Below are positions 33,506 through 46,323 of a DNA stretch of 64,000 nt, piece by piece. Under the pieces are notes generated by a model. It was not told the DNA's origin, did no database searches, and worked only from the letters and a program-made list of their open reading frames with translations. The translations under genes were made by a program, and so were the position numbers. The stretch's first letter is position 1; each line of letters begins with the position of its first letter. The stretch comes from Maratus speciosus (lineage: Eukaryota; Arthropoda; Arachnida; Araneae; Salticidae): assembly GCA_963932465.1 (NCBI GenBank), contig OZ010790.1, positions 352,061,087-352,125,086 of the forward strand, written 5' to 3'.

Positions 33506-35322
33506 AAAAAACAATTCTGATTGGGTGATCTAATTTAAACCAGAGTAAGTATAAAAATGCTATTGAAGATGAAATACTAGATATAAACAGTTAAATCAGA
33601 AGAAAGTTAGAGTTTTCTTACAGGATCTTTTAAAAATTAACAGCTCGGTGATGATTATAAAGAGTTTATCCAACGTTGTTTAATTTTTATAGTACTCCTT
33701 CCCGCAAAACCTTTTTTCAGAGCACCTGGTGCTTTTAATCATGTCAGATGGATGGCACAGGACATTTATTCTCTCAAAATATATTGTCATAGATAATCTC
33801 TCAATAACAAATTTACAAAAGAAGGTATTAGAGACCTCTGCTTATTTCTAATCAATATTTATGTAAAAGCATGCTTCAATACTCCCACTCCCACTTTGGA
33901 CCCCAATTCAAGACCTGCAAATAATAAAATCACTTGTTCACTACAGAAAAATTGATAAATAGGTTGCAGACAAAGCACTCGCTAAAATAATAAACCGTCT
34001 TTGGTGTCTTAACTCGGATCAAGTTGCATTTTCATTTTTAGATGATTCTTTGGGAAAAAATGTCAACATCAGCTTGGGTGTAAAATGAATGTCATTTGAA
34101 GAAGAAATGATGATGATGATAGGAATTTATGAGCAACAAAATGTTTCAATGAAGTAAATTATTTATTGAACAAAGAAGTAAATGTTTTTGTTCCATCTCT
34201 AACTGTAAAAATTTTTAAGAGATTTTATATTAATAAGTATTTTTTTAAATACTGATCCCAATGTATGGTGTGGAAATAAATTTTATTTGAAAGCAAGAAA
34301 CCAGTGAATGGGTTTAAAGTTGTCATTGGCACAGAGAAAATGAAAAGGGAAGAAAATTAACCCGAGATTTCAATTCCTGTTTAAAAAAACACGAAAAATA
34401 AAAACAATATATACTAAAAGTTGTATCTGAATGTAGAATTTTTTTTTAAAAGCCACTTTATCTAAGACTCATTCCTTTCCAGAGCAGTTGTCCCATGCCG
34501 GACTACCTAATTTTAATTCCAAAGTTACAAACGGCACCAAGAATATTTTAATAAAATTTTCCTTTTACACAGAAAGGTTAAAGTAATATGTTTTTAATTT
34601 CTAAAAAAGTCCTTTGTAAATTTCTGTGTAGTCAATCATTTCATTATTTTACGAACATAATTTTCTATTCTGGAAAAGTTTAACGTGACAATTGTAAGGG
34701 ATAATAATTTCTTTTCTTTATTATGCTTCCTTTCCTGCAACAAAACTTTAATAATAAAATGCATTTGAGCATTATTTGTTCTAATTTTTATACTTTCTTT
34801 GCCCCCAATTTTTTTTCTTTCACTTTGATATACGATTTTTTTTCATTTTCATTGAATTTTTTTTTAAATTAAACCTTGTATTATGTACAAAATGAAAACA
34901 AAGAAAAACAAAAGGTGGAAAGCAGATGAAATGGAATGTTACAATTTTTTTCGAATTTTCATAAAAAGTAATTTTTTAGGATTCGGTTGATGTCTGGTCT
35001 TGAAAAATATGCATATTTCTAAATCTATACATTTTTAGAAAAAAGTGGTGTGTGGTTCTTCAAAACAAAACTTTTTTTATAAAATGAGACCTGAATTATG
35101 TTTCTAGGTTCAATTGTATTTATTTAATGAAGGAAAAACAGCATTTGTTTTGCGAAAAATCACGTTTTTTTTCAAACTTAAACCTCAATGAGGCACGGGT
35201 TAATATTATCCAAATGAGCTGAAACTTTGCCAATCTCATTTTCTAGTCTATTGACAACTTTTTGGGGGATCCCCCAGAAAAAATTCGAAAATTGATTTCT
35301 TGTGCCCACCCTAGTGTCCACA

Positions 35323-35441
35323 TCAAATTAGAGTCGATAAATGGCCGTCATTAGAAAATCATAATGTGACGAAATAAACATGTCACATTTTGGTCAGAAC
35401 TATGATAAGTTCTGATGATTGTGTCGTCGCAGTAACATCAC
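35323..35441. repeat. GTCACA-rich block, right part
   Basis: Continuation of the block at 30415-30788 beyond the hAT-type insertion, with the second GTGTCCAC copy at 35315-35322. Confidence 0.6.
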
Positions 35442-35759
35442 ACCAACTGTTTCTTCTTCAGAATATATACGTGAAAACTCGCATCGAATATGTCATTTTG
35501 CTATGCCTCTATAAATCAATGTAATTTCAACAAAGCATCTCGTTAAAGCAAATCTTTCGAGTTGCCTATATGAATGTCTGAAGAATGCCATACTTCATAT
35601 TTTAAGGAAGTATAATTTTAAACACACAAAATGCTGCATATTTACTCTGCCAAGTAAGACCTTTTTTTTTTAATGTAGCAGTTTTCTTTATAATGTTTGT
35701 AAAATGCTGCACAATTGCCTTTACGAAATTGGACATGTTCAGCAAAATGAATGTACGAT
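35442..35759. other. No gene recognised
   Basis: A minus-strand open frame of 100 codons starts inside the neighbouring array (35944) and ends at 35642. From an ATG near 35810 it reads MTAAVIYKAKVSLTPESYIH and on to KENCYIKKKR. I do not recognise it; it overlaps the oldest array unit and is listed only for completeness. Confidence 0.25.
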
Positions 35760-36019
35760 TCAGGTGTAAGAGAAACTTTTGCTTTATATATTACTGCGGC
35801 AGTCATGATTGAGTGTGAGCGCACCCGGAACGTGTTAGGTATATTACACGAAAAATCAGAATTAGAAAAGAAATATAAAATTGTACAACAACATCTATTG
35901 TAGAATATTATGGCAATTTTAAGTTTACATGTTCCCAGTGTCAAAATGGCAAAACCTCGATAATTACCTGATATGTGAAAAACACGAGAGTAGTTTTTTC
36001 ATCAAAATGATATGATAAT

Positions 36020-36055
<36 letters not shown>

Positions 36056-36056
36056 T
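36020..36056. repeat. (AT)n microsatellite in unit A
   Basis: AT run broken once by ATGTAT. Units C and D have only a short AT-rich stretch at this place (ATATACATATATCATAAATA). Confidence 0.9.
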
Positions 36057-36449
36057 GCCATAAATAGAGCGATATAATTTAAAAGTATGAATATTTTAAT
36101 TTTGATTCTTCACTAACTTCAAAATTTAAAAACTACCAAGTACTTCTTGTGAAAATTTAAAATTTTATAAACAAGGTTTTTTAAGTATAATTCTTTGATA
36201 TCTTTTATAGTCTTTCAATCGTTAATCAATATTTGAAAGAAAATATTATTAAGAAATTAGTGAAATATTTTCTCTAATCACATTACATGTCTCTTTCTAC
36301 ATATTATAGAGAATGTTAAGTGATTTACAAAGAAACATGTTGTATCTGCTTTAAAATGAATAAATAAATAATTTTTTTGAATGAAATTAATTTGCTGAAC
36401 AATTTGCATTTCTGCTTTTCAGATCTGGTTATGAAATTCTTAATTCTAA

Positions 36450-37370
36450 AATATGGAATTCATAATATTTATTCTTTTTAAAATTTAATCGCGCATCTAT
36501 GTCGTAATCTGATTGAAAAATTTGGTTATTTGCAAAGAGACTAGGCTGCTTGCAAAGAGCCTTGGCCTAACATATTTCAGGCTTATTACAAAGTGCCTAG
36601 GGTGAATTAGGATAATTGTAAAATGGCCTTTTATTTCTGTATCAGTCTTATATTATATAGGCTTACTGCAAAAAGCCAAGAGAAAGTTAGATAATTAAAA
36701 GCAAACTTGTTTTCAACCCGAATTAAAAATGAATTTTTCAGGCTTATTGCAATGAATCTGTTCAGTTTTAATGTAATTAGAAAAAAGATCAACTGTTTGT
36801 CTAAATATCGTGTTGTTCCTGACCCGCAACTGAAAATTATGTTTAAAGTCATCTCGAACGTGATAAGGAAAAGTTTCATGAAACTTCAAACTGATCCTAA
36901 CACAACAAAATAACTTCCGCTGAGACGCAACCGGACACGAACCTAAGAATTCCACTTGAAGTCAACAAGCAAACCAACCTGAAACTGAGAAAAAAATTCA
37001 TCGTAATTTAATAGTTTAAGTTACGCATTAACAAGAGAAGCCATTGAAATCATCTCATCAAAATCAGAAACCTGCAATGATCAACTGCACGCAGTTATAG
37101 ACAATAGATGGCGACACATTCTAAAAATAGGGATAAATGACATGGAAAATATAGAAAGCAACGATTAGCGAAGGAGTGAGACGAAACACATCAATAACTG
37201 AAGATGCCTCGGTAAGAAAGAGGTGAAAATATTTTTTAAACCATCTTGAATGTTTGTGTTAAAGTATATATATGTTTTAAACTTTTGACTTGTGCATTTG
37301 TTTTGGGTGTATGTTAAACTATGAAATCTTAGTGTGTTTTAATGTCTGAAAATAAATTGGTAGAACAAAT
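36450..37370. other. Unique insert between array units A and B
   Basis: This stretch has no counterpart in the other units. It is less AT-rich in 36830-37200 and has open pieces on both strands (68 codons plus at 36707, 80 codons minus at 36713). It also has a plus-strand stretch near 37030-37160 reading EAIEIISSKSETCNDQL and DNRWRHILKIGINDMEN before a stop. I recognise none; it may be a decayed mobile-element fragment. Confidence 0.35.
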
Positions 37371-40300
37371 GAAGATTATACTAAGTATTCGTTGTAAAAA
37401 TTTAAATCTTTATAAACAACAATTTTTTAGTTTCATTGTTTAATATATTTTATAGTGTTATAATCCTTAATCAAGCTTTTTGAGATCATCTGTAAAGAAA
37501 ACGTAATAAGAAGCTTGTGAGATATAATCTGTAATGATACTACATGTCTCTTTTTACGTATGAGCGAGACTGTCATGTGATTTACTAATATACATTCTGT
37601 GTCCCGTTAAAAAAAAATAAATGCCATGAATGAAATTAATGAAATTAATTTGTTGAACAAATTGCTTTTCTGCTATCCAGATCTCGTCTAAATTTTGAAT
37701 ATCATAATATTCATTGTTTGTAAAAAGATATCGCGTATATACAACTCCAACAAATATATTAAATTAACGTTTTCGTTAAATAATATGTGCTCTTTCCTCA
37801 CTGTGCTAAAAGTTAATAAGTTTAGTTATTCCGTAAATATGTGCACTTAAGAGAAAATTGTTTGAGAAATATCCATGTTTATTCTAATAACCAAAATTGA
37901 ATAACTTGACATATAACTAAAATTACTTGTATTGCAGAAAGGTGGTAATTTCCATATAAAATTCGTACTATTCGTACTATAATAAAATTATTTTCGTAAT
38001 ACATGATTTAAGGCCATTTATGGAGTTCGATTAGTGTTAAAAGCATCATTAAGCTTCTCTATTAAAACGACTTTTTATAATAATAGAAAGAATGATTATC
38101 AATGCTATATTTAATTTCGTGGGGAAGAGACTGCCTGTATTTGAAAACTGACATAATTATTAATTAATATTCCTATTTGCATTTTCATTAGAAATATAAA
38201 GTTTTTACCATTTATTAGTGTGATTTGCATACTGTGTGCGTGTGCATACTGTGTTAATAATGTAAAAAGATCAACGATACTAATTACGTCTTAAAATAAC
38301 TTCAGTATTAATATGACTTTCAATATCTCAGACTGCGGTGAAAAGTATTATATAAATTTGATAAGAAATGAACAAAATTTGCAATACATGTAAATTTACA
38401 ATGCAATATTTTAAAAAAGAAGATACTGCATTCATCGCTGTGCCTTTAATATGTGAAGAGAAATAATGTTAACCTAAGAAATTATATATAAGATAGTTTT
38501 CAATTATATTCTGTAACCCAGGAACTCCAGATTTATCCCCTTGTTATACGTAAACGCAGCAGGTAAAAAATAATTCTGAAATTGTGCAACGAAATTCACT
38601 GTAGAAAAATATGGTAATTTTAAGGCAAAACCATAATATTATCTAGTATGTGAGGCACTCAGGAGTCGGATTGTGGGTAAAAAAATAATATACATATATC
38701 ATAAATATAAATGCGTCATTTAAAGTAAAAATATTTAATTTTCATTATTTAATAACTTGAAAATTTAAAAAACTTAGCAAGTATTTTTGTGAAAATTAAA
38801 AATTTTATAAGCATGTATTTTTTTTTATTATAATTGTTTGTTTTAGTGATCCTTAATCAAGATTTTTAAGAGAATTTGTAAGAAAAAAAAAATAATAAGA
38901 AATTTTGAGAAATGTTCTATGATGGCATTATATAACGTACTGGCGAATCTGTCACGTGATTTATAAAGATCCATAGTGCATATGTAAAAAATAAATAAAT
39001 TAATTAACAAATATTGTGAAAAAAATTTATTTATCTGCATTTGTGATCTGGTCTATTTTTTTTTATTTCATAATATCTATAGTTTATATACATTTATCTC
39101 GTACACAGAACTTCATTAAATATATCAACTCAATGTTTTTATTCAAAAACATATGTGTTATTTCATCACTGTGCTGAAAGTTAATAGAATACGTTAATCC
39201 ACTTTTAATTTATTCCATAAACATGCGCATTGAAGAGAATATTATTTGAGAAATCGTTATGTTTACTGTCATTACCAAAATTGAATAACTTAACAGACAT
39301 CGAATTTAATTTATAACGCAGAAAGGTAGTAATTTCCGTGTTAAATCTATTGCTTCTATTTTCATTATGCATCAATTTAAGTCATTTATGAAGTTCTATT
39401 AATTGTAAAAGCATTATTAAGCTTCTCTGTCCTTTTATAATAATAGAAAGAAGTATTGTCAATACTACATTGAATTTCGTAGGAAAGAGATTGCCTATGT
39501 TTGAAAATTGACACAGTTATAAATTAATATTCCCATTTGCATTTGCATTTTCATTAGAAATATAAAGGTTTTACCATTTATCAGTGTGATTTGCATATTA
39601 CCTGCGTAAAAGTGTTTAATAAGTTAAGAGGATCGGCGTTGCAAATTACGTTTTAAATTAACTTCAGTATTAATATGACTTTAAATATCTCAGACTGCGG
39701 TGAAAAGTATTATATAAATTTGATAAGAAATGAACAAAATTTGCTATACATGCAAATTTACAATACAATATTTAAAAAAAGAAGATACTGCATTCATCGC
39801 TGTGCCTTTAATATGTGAAGAGAAAAAAAAATGTTAACATAAGAAATAATATATAAGATAGTTTTCAATTATATTCTGTAACCCAGGAACTCCAGATTTA
39901 TCCCCTTATTATACGCAAACGCAGCAGGTACAAAATAATTCTGAAATTGTGCAACAAAATTCACTGTAGAAAAATATGGTAATTTTAAGTTTACATGCTC
40001 CCAGTATCATAAAGGCAAAACCATAAAATTATCTGGTACGTGAGGCACTCAGGAGTCGGATTGTGGGTAAAAAAAATAATATACATATATCATAAATATA
40101 TATGTGTCATTTAAAAGTACAAATATTTAATTTTTATTCTTTAATAACTTGAAAATTTAAAAAACTTAGCAAGTATTTTTGTGAAAATTTAAAATTTCAT
40201 AAGCATGTATTTTTTTTTTTATTATAATTGTTTGTTTTAGTGATCCTTAATCAAGATTTTAAAGAGAATTTGTAGGAAAAAAATAATAAGAAATTTTGAG

Positions 40301-42070
40301 AAATGTTCTCCGATGACATTATATAATGTACTGGCGAGAATCTGTCACGTGATTTATAAAGATCCATAGTGCATCTGTAAAAAAAATTAATTAATTAACA
40401 AATTTTGTGAAAAAAAATAATTTATTGAACAAATTGCTTTTCTGTATTTGTGATCTGGTCTATTTTTTTTTAATTTCATAATATCTATAGTTTATATAAA
40501 TTTATCTCGTACACAAAACTTCACTAAATATATCAACTTAATGTTTTTATTCAAACACATATGTGTTATTTCATCACTGTGCTGAAAGTTAATATAATAC
40601 GTTAATCCACTTTTAATTTATTCCATAAACATGCGCACTGAAGAGAATATTATTTGAGAAATCGTTATGTTTATTGTCATTACCAAAATTGAATAACTTA
40701 ACAGACATCGAATTTGTTTTATAATGCAGAAAGTTAGTAATTTCCGTGTTAAATCTATTGCTTCTATTTTCATTATACATGATTTTAAGTCATTTATGAA
40801 GTTCTACTAATTGTAAAAGCATTATTAAGCTTCTCTGTCCTTTTATAATAATAGAAAGAACTATTGTCAATACTACACTGAATTTCGTAGGAAAGAGATT
40901 GCCTATGTTTGAAAATTGACACAGTTATAAATTAATATTCCCATTTGCATTTTCATTAGAAATATAAAGGTTTTACCACGTATCAGTGTGATTTGCATAT
41001 TATCTGCGTAAAAGTGTTTAATAATTTAAGAGGATCGGTGTTGCAAATTACGTTATAAATTCACTTCAGTATTAATATGACTTTAAATATCTCAGACTGC
41101 TGAGAAAATTATTGCATAAATTCGATTAGGAATGAACAAAATTTGTAAAATATTTTGACATGCAATATTTAAAAAAGAGGATCTTTTCATAAAACAAGGC
41201 AATCGAGAATAATAAGCTGTGAACACATAAAAAACTTAAAAATAACGAAATGTGTATCATCGAAATTTTTTATTGATTTTTAAAATATAACTGTCGAGAT
41301 TATTTACCTGATCAAACATAAATTTAACTTATTATTTTAACTAAAGGATGGAAAACTTGCTTTCTGTATTATTTAACATTATGAAACGATAAAAAAACAT
41401 TTTTTTTTTAATTAAGGGGGTCCGGGGCGGCTCAAAATTCTATTTTTTCTATTTATAGAGATTTTCATTATGAAATTCTTTTCTCAAATATGTTTTAATA
41501 TAATAAGAATATTGCGTGTAAAAAAAAATCTGAAAAAATTTAAGCATTTTCAAAAAAAAAATAATAATAATGATAATTTTTTAAATTTTAATCTATTTAT
41601 TTTTTTATATAACTCTGGAAGTACTTACTCGATTTAGGAAATATAAAGGCATTACCATTTATCAGTGTGATTTGCATATTATCTGCGTAAAAGTGTTAGA
41701 AGAGGATTGACGGTAATTTAAGAGGATAGACGGTAGTAATTACTTCAGTATTAATACGACCTTCAATATCTCTGATTGCGGTGGAATTATTGTATAAATT
41801 GGATCAGAGATGAACACAATTGATTAAGTACTTTTACATGCAACATTTAAATAAGAATATATCTTAAAAAAACAAGGCAATTGGAAATAATAACGGTGAG
41901 AGAATAATAAAACTTAAAAAAATCGAAATAAGGATCATTGGAAATTTTTATTATTTTTTAACATATAACTGTCCAGATTATTCACCATAATGAACCTGAA
42001 TTTTACCTTTTATTTTAACAAGGGGGTCATAAATTTGCTTTCCGGGTTACAGAACATTATAAAGTGGTTA

Positions 42071-42088
42071 AAAAAAAATTAAATTGAA

Positions 42089-42128
<40 letters not shown>

Positions 42129-43379
42129 TTTAATATAGTTATTTGAATTACCTAATAACAATACCAAAAACATTGCTTACAAAAATATGAATTATGTATT
42201 AAAATAAAGTTTTGAAAATTATTAACAGTAATATAATCGTATTAACCGCATGTTGAAAGTTAATAGCCGAAAATATCTCCAATATTTTACTACTTACATC
42301 AAATTGCGGCCATATGGATTCTGATCATTTTAGTGGTTTAAGCGAGTAATTGGATTACATGTTTTTTTTTTTTTATTATTAGTTTATTATTTTATTTACT
42401 TACTGATATAGTTTAAATTTCGTTTTTGAACATGAGATGGAATCGATTGCTTTACTATGTATATTGTTTTTAGGAGCAAACAGCTTCGTCTTTCGTAATC
42501 AGGCTGCACTCGATGGAGATAGATGTAAACAAAATCACTGCTTGAAAATTATTTTAAAACCAGTCATAAATAAATAGATACGATTATAAAATAAAATTCA
42601 TTTGATAGAACATTGTTGTACTATACGGTGATATAAAAATTGAAATTTTGCGATGTTTAGAAGTTAAACAAAGTTTCATCAAAAGTGAAATTTATTCGGA
42701 ACGTTTTGCGATAGCCTAAATAACATCAGCGTTGATTAAGGGAATGTTTTTGGCTTATAAGATAGCTTTTACTGCGCAAGTATGGGACATTCCGAGGAGA
42801 GAGATCGAGTCAATTTCTTCGCGAAAATATTCTGTAATAAGCTCTTTCTCTATAGACAATAACTCCCTGTGTTTTGGATAAGTTCTAGATAAAATTAACA
42901 GCAGCGAACAACGCTGGTATTATAATATTCTAACTGAAATGCACGAATGCTCATTAGCGTTAATTTTTAATATATGAATAGTGTTTGTTACGCTTTATTC
43001 CTCTCTGATTTGGAAAGTCTCATAGTTTGAAGAGAAGGTGCGAATTCCATTTGGATGAAAAAAAAATTACAAATTCAACTACAAATAATGAAGAAAATAT
43101 TCATTCTCTTTACAGAAAATATTAGACAGTTTATAATGCGAAAATATGTGAAGAAAAATATCTAAATTATTTTTTGCTGATCAGTATGAGGAAAACATTT
43201 TCTGCTTCGAATATATAACACGTTTATTTATTTTTAAGCATGAATATATAATCAATTTTCAGAAAATAAGTGGTATGTAAAATAGCATAAAACTGTATGA
43301 AAGTGTTAAAGAAATTACACTATATGTGATACGTCACGGAAATTTAATGTGACTTTAGTTTACTTGTATGTATAAGTAT
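42071..43379. other. No gene seen; long T-run at its start
   Basis: A run of about 30 T lies at 42096-42125. The rest is AT-rich, with a slightly richer part at 42700-42960 on which no frame could be followed. Confidence 0.4.
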
Positions 43380-43565
43380 AGTCTTGTATACTGTGGTCCC
43401 GGGCTCGATTCCTGGCTCTGGCTAATTTTTTATTCCAGTTGGATTTATTTATTGTATGTATGTCTGTAAAATATTTATGTATACCTTTAACTGTTGAATG
43501 CAGGCGTTATTTATGTGTGTATGTCTGTTTTAATATATATTGTAGTATGCGTGTTTTATTGTAAT
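43380..43565 (+). mobile_element. 5'-truncated tRNA-Thr-like SINE copy
   Basis: It begins inside the anticodon arm (AGTCTTGTATACTGTGGTCC) and has B-box GGCTCGATTCC. It then follows the same 3' body as the copy at 61.5 kb (CCAGTTGGATTTATT, GTATGTCTGTAAAATATTTA, TTGAATGCAGGCGTTA). Confidence 0.85.
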
Positions 43566-43621
43566 TATTGTAGATCGACGTAATAGTAAAATCTATTCAT
43601 CGTTGTCCGGTCTTCCAAGGC

Positions 43622-43850
43622 TGTCGTATAGATGGCTGGTGACTTCCCCAACATGGTTTATTAGTGAGAAATTGCAGACTCAGGCATCGGCCGGAGTAGC
43701 TCAGTGGTTAGAGCAGCAGTCTTGTATACTGTGGTCCCGGGATTGATTCCTGGCTCTGGCTAATTTTTCACTCCAGTTGGATTTATTGTATTTATTGTAT
43801 GTATGTCTGTAAAATATTTATGTATACCTTTAAAAATAGCCATTGTTTTT
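43622..43850 (+). mobile_element. tRNA-Thr-like SINE copy with conserved 5' leader
   Basis: The leader GATGGCTGGTGACTTCCCC...GACTCAGGCATC precedes a tRNA-like head at 43690-43761 (anticodon TGT). In this copy the T-loop is changed (ATTGATT instead of TTCGATT). The body stops soon after ATTTATGTATACCTTTAA, so it is shorter than the 61.4-kb copy. Confidence 0.85.
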
Positions 43851-44783
43851 CTGGTAGCTTCGCTTCTAAACGCTGTTTTCGAAAAAGATGATGTAGCGAA
43901 GTTCCTTCATAAAATTTTAAGTTTAATAATGATGTGCTTTGGTAAAACAATTTTTAGGAAATAATACTACCAACATTACAGAGGAGAAGCTCATATGTTT
44001 TTGATAATAAATCAATATTATCTTTAGAATCACTAAACTTTGCATTTTTTACTGAAACTTAGAAACGTTAGGTATGTATAAGATTTAAGTAGGCTTTATT
44101 ACCAATCATGTGGTACCAGTAAAATTCTTCTACGCTGATTTTTTGCAGAGTTAGTAAGGGGTGTTTACTTTTTTTCCCACGACTGTACATATTTTTCTTT
44201 AAGCAAAGCTTAACTGAAGTTATTAAAATATTTAATTAATAAGAAAAGTGTATTTTTAATATTGAAAACTAATTGTTCAATTCTATACATCCTCGTTGTA
44301 ATTAAAAGGTTAAATTTATTTATAATATTCCCTAAGATATGGGCTAGGCGTTTACTTTGCCGATATTTGTATTCTACTTAAACACAAACAATTTTTCAAT
44401 TAATAACAATCATCTTTATAATCACTTAATCATGCTATAACTGTGCAGATTTTTTATGTGAATAATATTAGTATATCATTAAAATTTAATTATGATTTCG
44501 ATAACATATGACTATATTGAATATTATATAAATACAGCTTTAACTGTTATATACATTTAGTACTATACATTATATACATGAATTATTAAGTATTATATAA
44601 ATTTAGAACTATATGGCATATACATGAAGTATAAAATATTATATAAATATGTATTAAATATTAAAAATATAATTCATGATGTTCGCAGTTTTTCTAATTA
44701 ATGCTTTTTACTTGATAAATTTTATAGAAAATGAAGACAAAATTACTTTTTATGTAAAGTAAAAAACATATAAAAATAAAATA
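43851..44783. other. No gene seen; one likely DNA-transposon end
   Basis: At 44156-44193 GGGGTGTTTACTTTTTTTCCC runs into CACGACTGTACA, like the end of a Tc1-type element (reverse: TGTACAGTCGTGGG). A matching opposite end was not found; AGGCGTTTACTTTGCC near 44346 is only a partial echo. The rest is very AT-rich (ATTATATAAAT words at 44520-44650). Confidence 0.4.
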
Positions 44784-45530
44784 CAGTGAAACCTCTCTGT
44801 CAGGGCCACCTGCCGTTAAAATTATTGAAAATTGGCCTTTATGAGGGGTGGCCCTTGAATAAGGGTGATTAAAAAAAACTAAAATAATAAAATCCAAACC
44901 TATATAGGGGAAAAAGCATTTTATTACATTTTCAAAATCTATATATGATCGAAAAATTTTCTATTGACGTTTGTTTATTTTTCATAATTTTTTCGCAGAC
45001 AACTTTGGTTTCTAATGATTCTTTCACTTTATGGAACAAATTTCTTAAATTTGCATTATTTCCTAATGCCTTAGAATGAGATATTAGTTTATTTATTTCT
45101 GTTAGCGTTTGCTGACAGTTGTAAAAATTGTGCTTCAATATGCAATCACAGATATAATAAATTTATAATTAGTTTTTCCAGATAACATGTTTTCATTTGT
45201 GTGCCCACAACAAAACAACCAAAACACCTGTTTGTCTCACTTGTGAAAATGTTTGTGGTCCTACATTATGTTACTAAATCCTCCCCATCTCCCTCTGACT
45301 TCTTTGCTGCAAGCGCAGTTGTTTGCTGAATTCTTATCTTTTGGTTCATGAATTCAATACACCTGTTTAGGATTTAAGGTACATGTAAAAAAAAAAGGCC
45401 TTCATGAGGGGTAGGTGTAGGAGTAAATTTAATATTATGTCTATGTGAAAAAAAAATCGTTCCTAAACATATTGGCCCTTAATAGAGATGTCCCTTGAAT
45501 AGGGGTGGCCTTTAAAAGAATTTTTACCAT
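44784..45530 (-). mobile_element. Short pogo-derived element
   Basis: The left end is CAGTGAAACCTCTCTGTCAG after TA (44782-44783). The right end is decayed (GGGGTGGCCTTT ... TTACCATA), but subterminal GGGGTGGCCCTTGAATA near 44845 faces CCCTTGAATAGGGGTGGCC near 45495. The minus strand keeps a transposase tail at 44932-45138. Confidence 0.7.
44932..45138 (-). pseudogene. C-terminal part of a pogo-type transposase
   Basis: Sixty-eight open codons ending near KNKQTSIENF, the QTSI motif close to the end of pogo/CENP-B-like proteins. It is preceded by helical sequence (LTEINKLISHSKALGNNANL). No core domain is present in the element. The first residues are unlikely to be a real start. Confidence 0.6.
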
Positions 45531-46323
45531 AGATTGCTTTTGATAGTCAGACGAATTCTTCCTACATTTCGTAACAGAAAAAAGCAATATTATACAAAAT
45601 AATTAAGGGAAGTTTGATATGTAAAACAAATAAAAAATTCAAGAGAAACTTTTGAAATGCATATGTAAAAGTCTACTGTGCAAAAATATCACCAAAAATA
45701 TAATAAATTCTTACTTCACATTGAAAAAAATTTTCGATATCATGAAAAATGGCATTATATTGAAGTGGGAAATTTAAGTTAAAAATAATGGAGTAGGTAT
45801 TTCAAAAATTTTATGATGTCTTAAAATTATTCAACAAGTTTTACAGATTATTGAACTGACTCCTGTCAAAAAGTCAATAAAAATGAAAGTATTGGAAAAT
45901 AGGCTTAAAATATTTTTTGCTACATCATTGAAGTTTTACACAACATACACCACATGACTACATGATTTAAAAGTATGTGACACTAGTTTCTTCTGTGAAA
46001 AGGAAAAATGAAATACTTTCCATCACATTCACTGATTTAATTCATATAAACATAATATAAAAAATAAAACTGCAGTTATAGTGGCAAAAAATTTTGCGAA
46101 TTTGAAATTGCTTGATAAATGCAGCGCATGATGGATATTTTGAACTTAGACACAAACCGATATTATATATTTTTGATGACAGCTTATTTTATTCTTTAGT
46201 AAGTAGAAAAGTTTGCATAAATATATATTGATATGTATGGATTATGGGAAACTCTCACAGCGTTAACAATTTGCTAAAATAGCAAAATAATTTTAAAGCC
46301 ACAAACAATTATGAATTCACATA
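45531..46323. other. No gene seen
   Basis: AT-rich sequence between two pogo-derived elements, without recognisable content. Confidence 0.4.

Larger units (their letters stand above)
31560..34240 (+). pseudogene. Decayed transposase of the hAT-type element, split by a nested insertion
   Basis: Left part (31560-32130): VHWDGKELHHYLNKENVDWI, EVLISCGDKEQLL, then VPQL after a stop, and CFDTTAVNTGHLRGTC with an Asp codon at 31935-31937. Right part (33506-34240): FRAPGAFNHVRWMAQDIYSL KIY in one frame (33718 on) and DKALAKIINRLWCLNSDQV in another. The order HWDGK, DTTxxNTG, PGAxxxxRWM, IYSLKIY is that of a repeat-encoded RNase-H-fold transposase family common in arachnids. At least six stops and several frameshifts are visible. 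The distant likeness to the pseudogene at 8.5-10.3 kb (DRTNVNVG versus DTTAVNTG) is inference. Confidence 0.75.
30797..35314 (+). mobile_element. hAT-type DNA transposon with 8-bp target duplication (non-functional)
   Basis: GTGTCCAC occurs directly before (30789-30796) and directly after (35315-35322) the element and fits the hAT target pattern nTnnnnAn. Ends are TAGGGTGG(T/G)CACAAG and its inverse. The inverted similarity runs on for about 150 bp, including GGGGGATC-CC, AAAATGAGATTGGCA and TTAACCCGTGCCTCATG, which is longer than usual for hAT ends. Inside are transposase relics on the plus strand and a second, nested element (32134-33505). Without the nested insert the element is about 3.15 kb. 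Confidence 0.85.
35760..42070. repeat. Diverged tandem array of ~1.36-1.40 kb units
   Basis: Shared landmarks in constant order mark five units. They are A (about 35760-36450, very diverged), B (37370-38573), C (38574-39938), D (39939-41400) and E (41630-42070, partial). Landmarks include AAATTGTGCAACAAAATTCA (38577, 39942), ATCCTTAATCAAGATTTT, CATCACTGTGCTGAAAGTT (39163, 40573), AAGCATTATTAAGCTTCTCT and TTTATCAGTGTGATTTGCAT (39577, 41657; variants 38212, 40980). C and D are the most alike. D and E share a different 3' part (AACAAGGCAAT ... ATAACTGTC) from B and C. No gene is evident in the unit. Confidence 0.85.
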
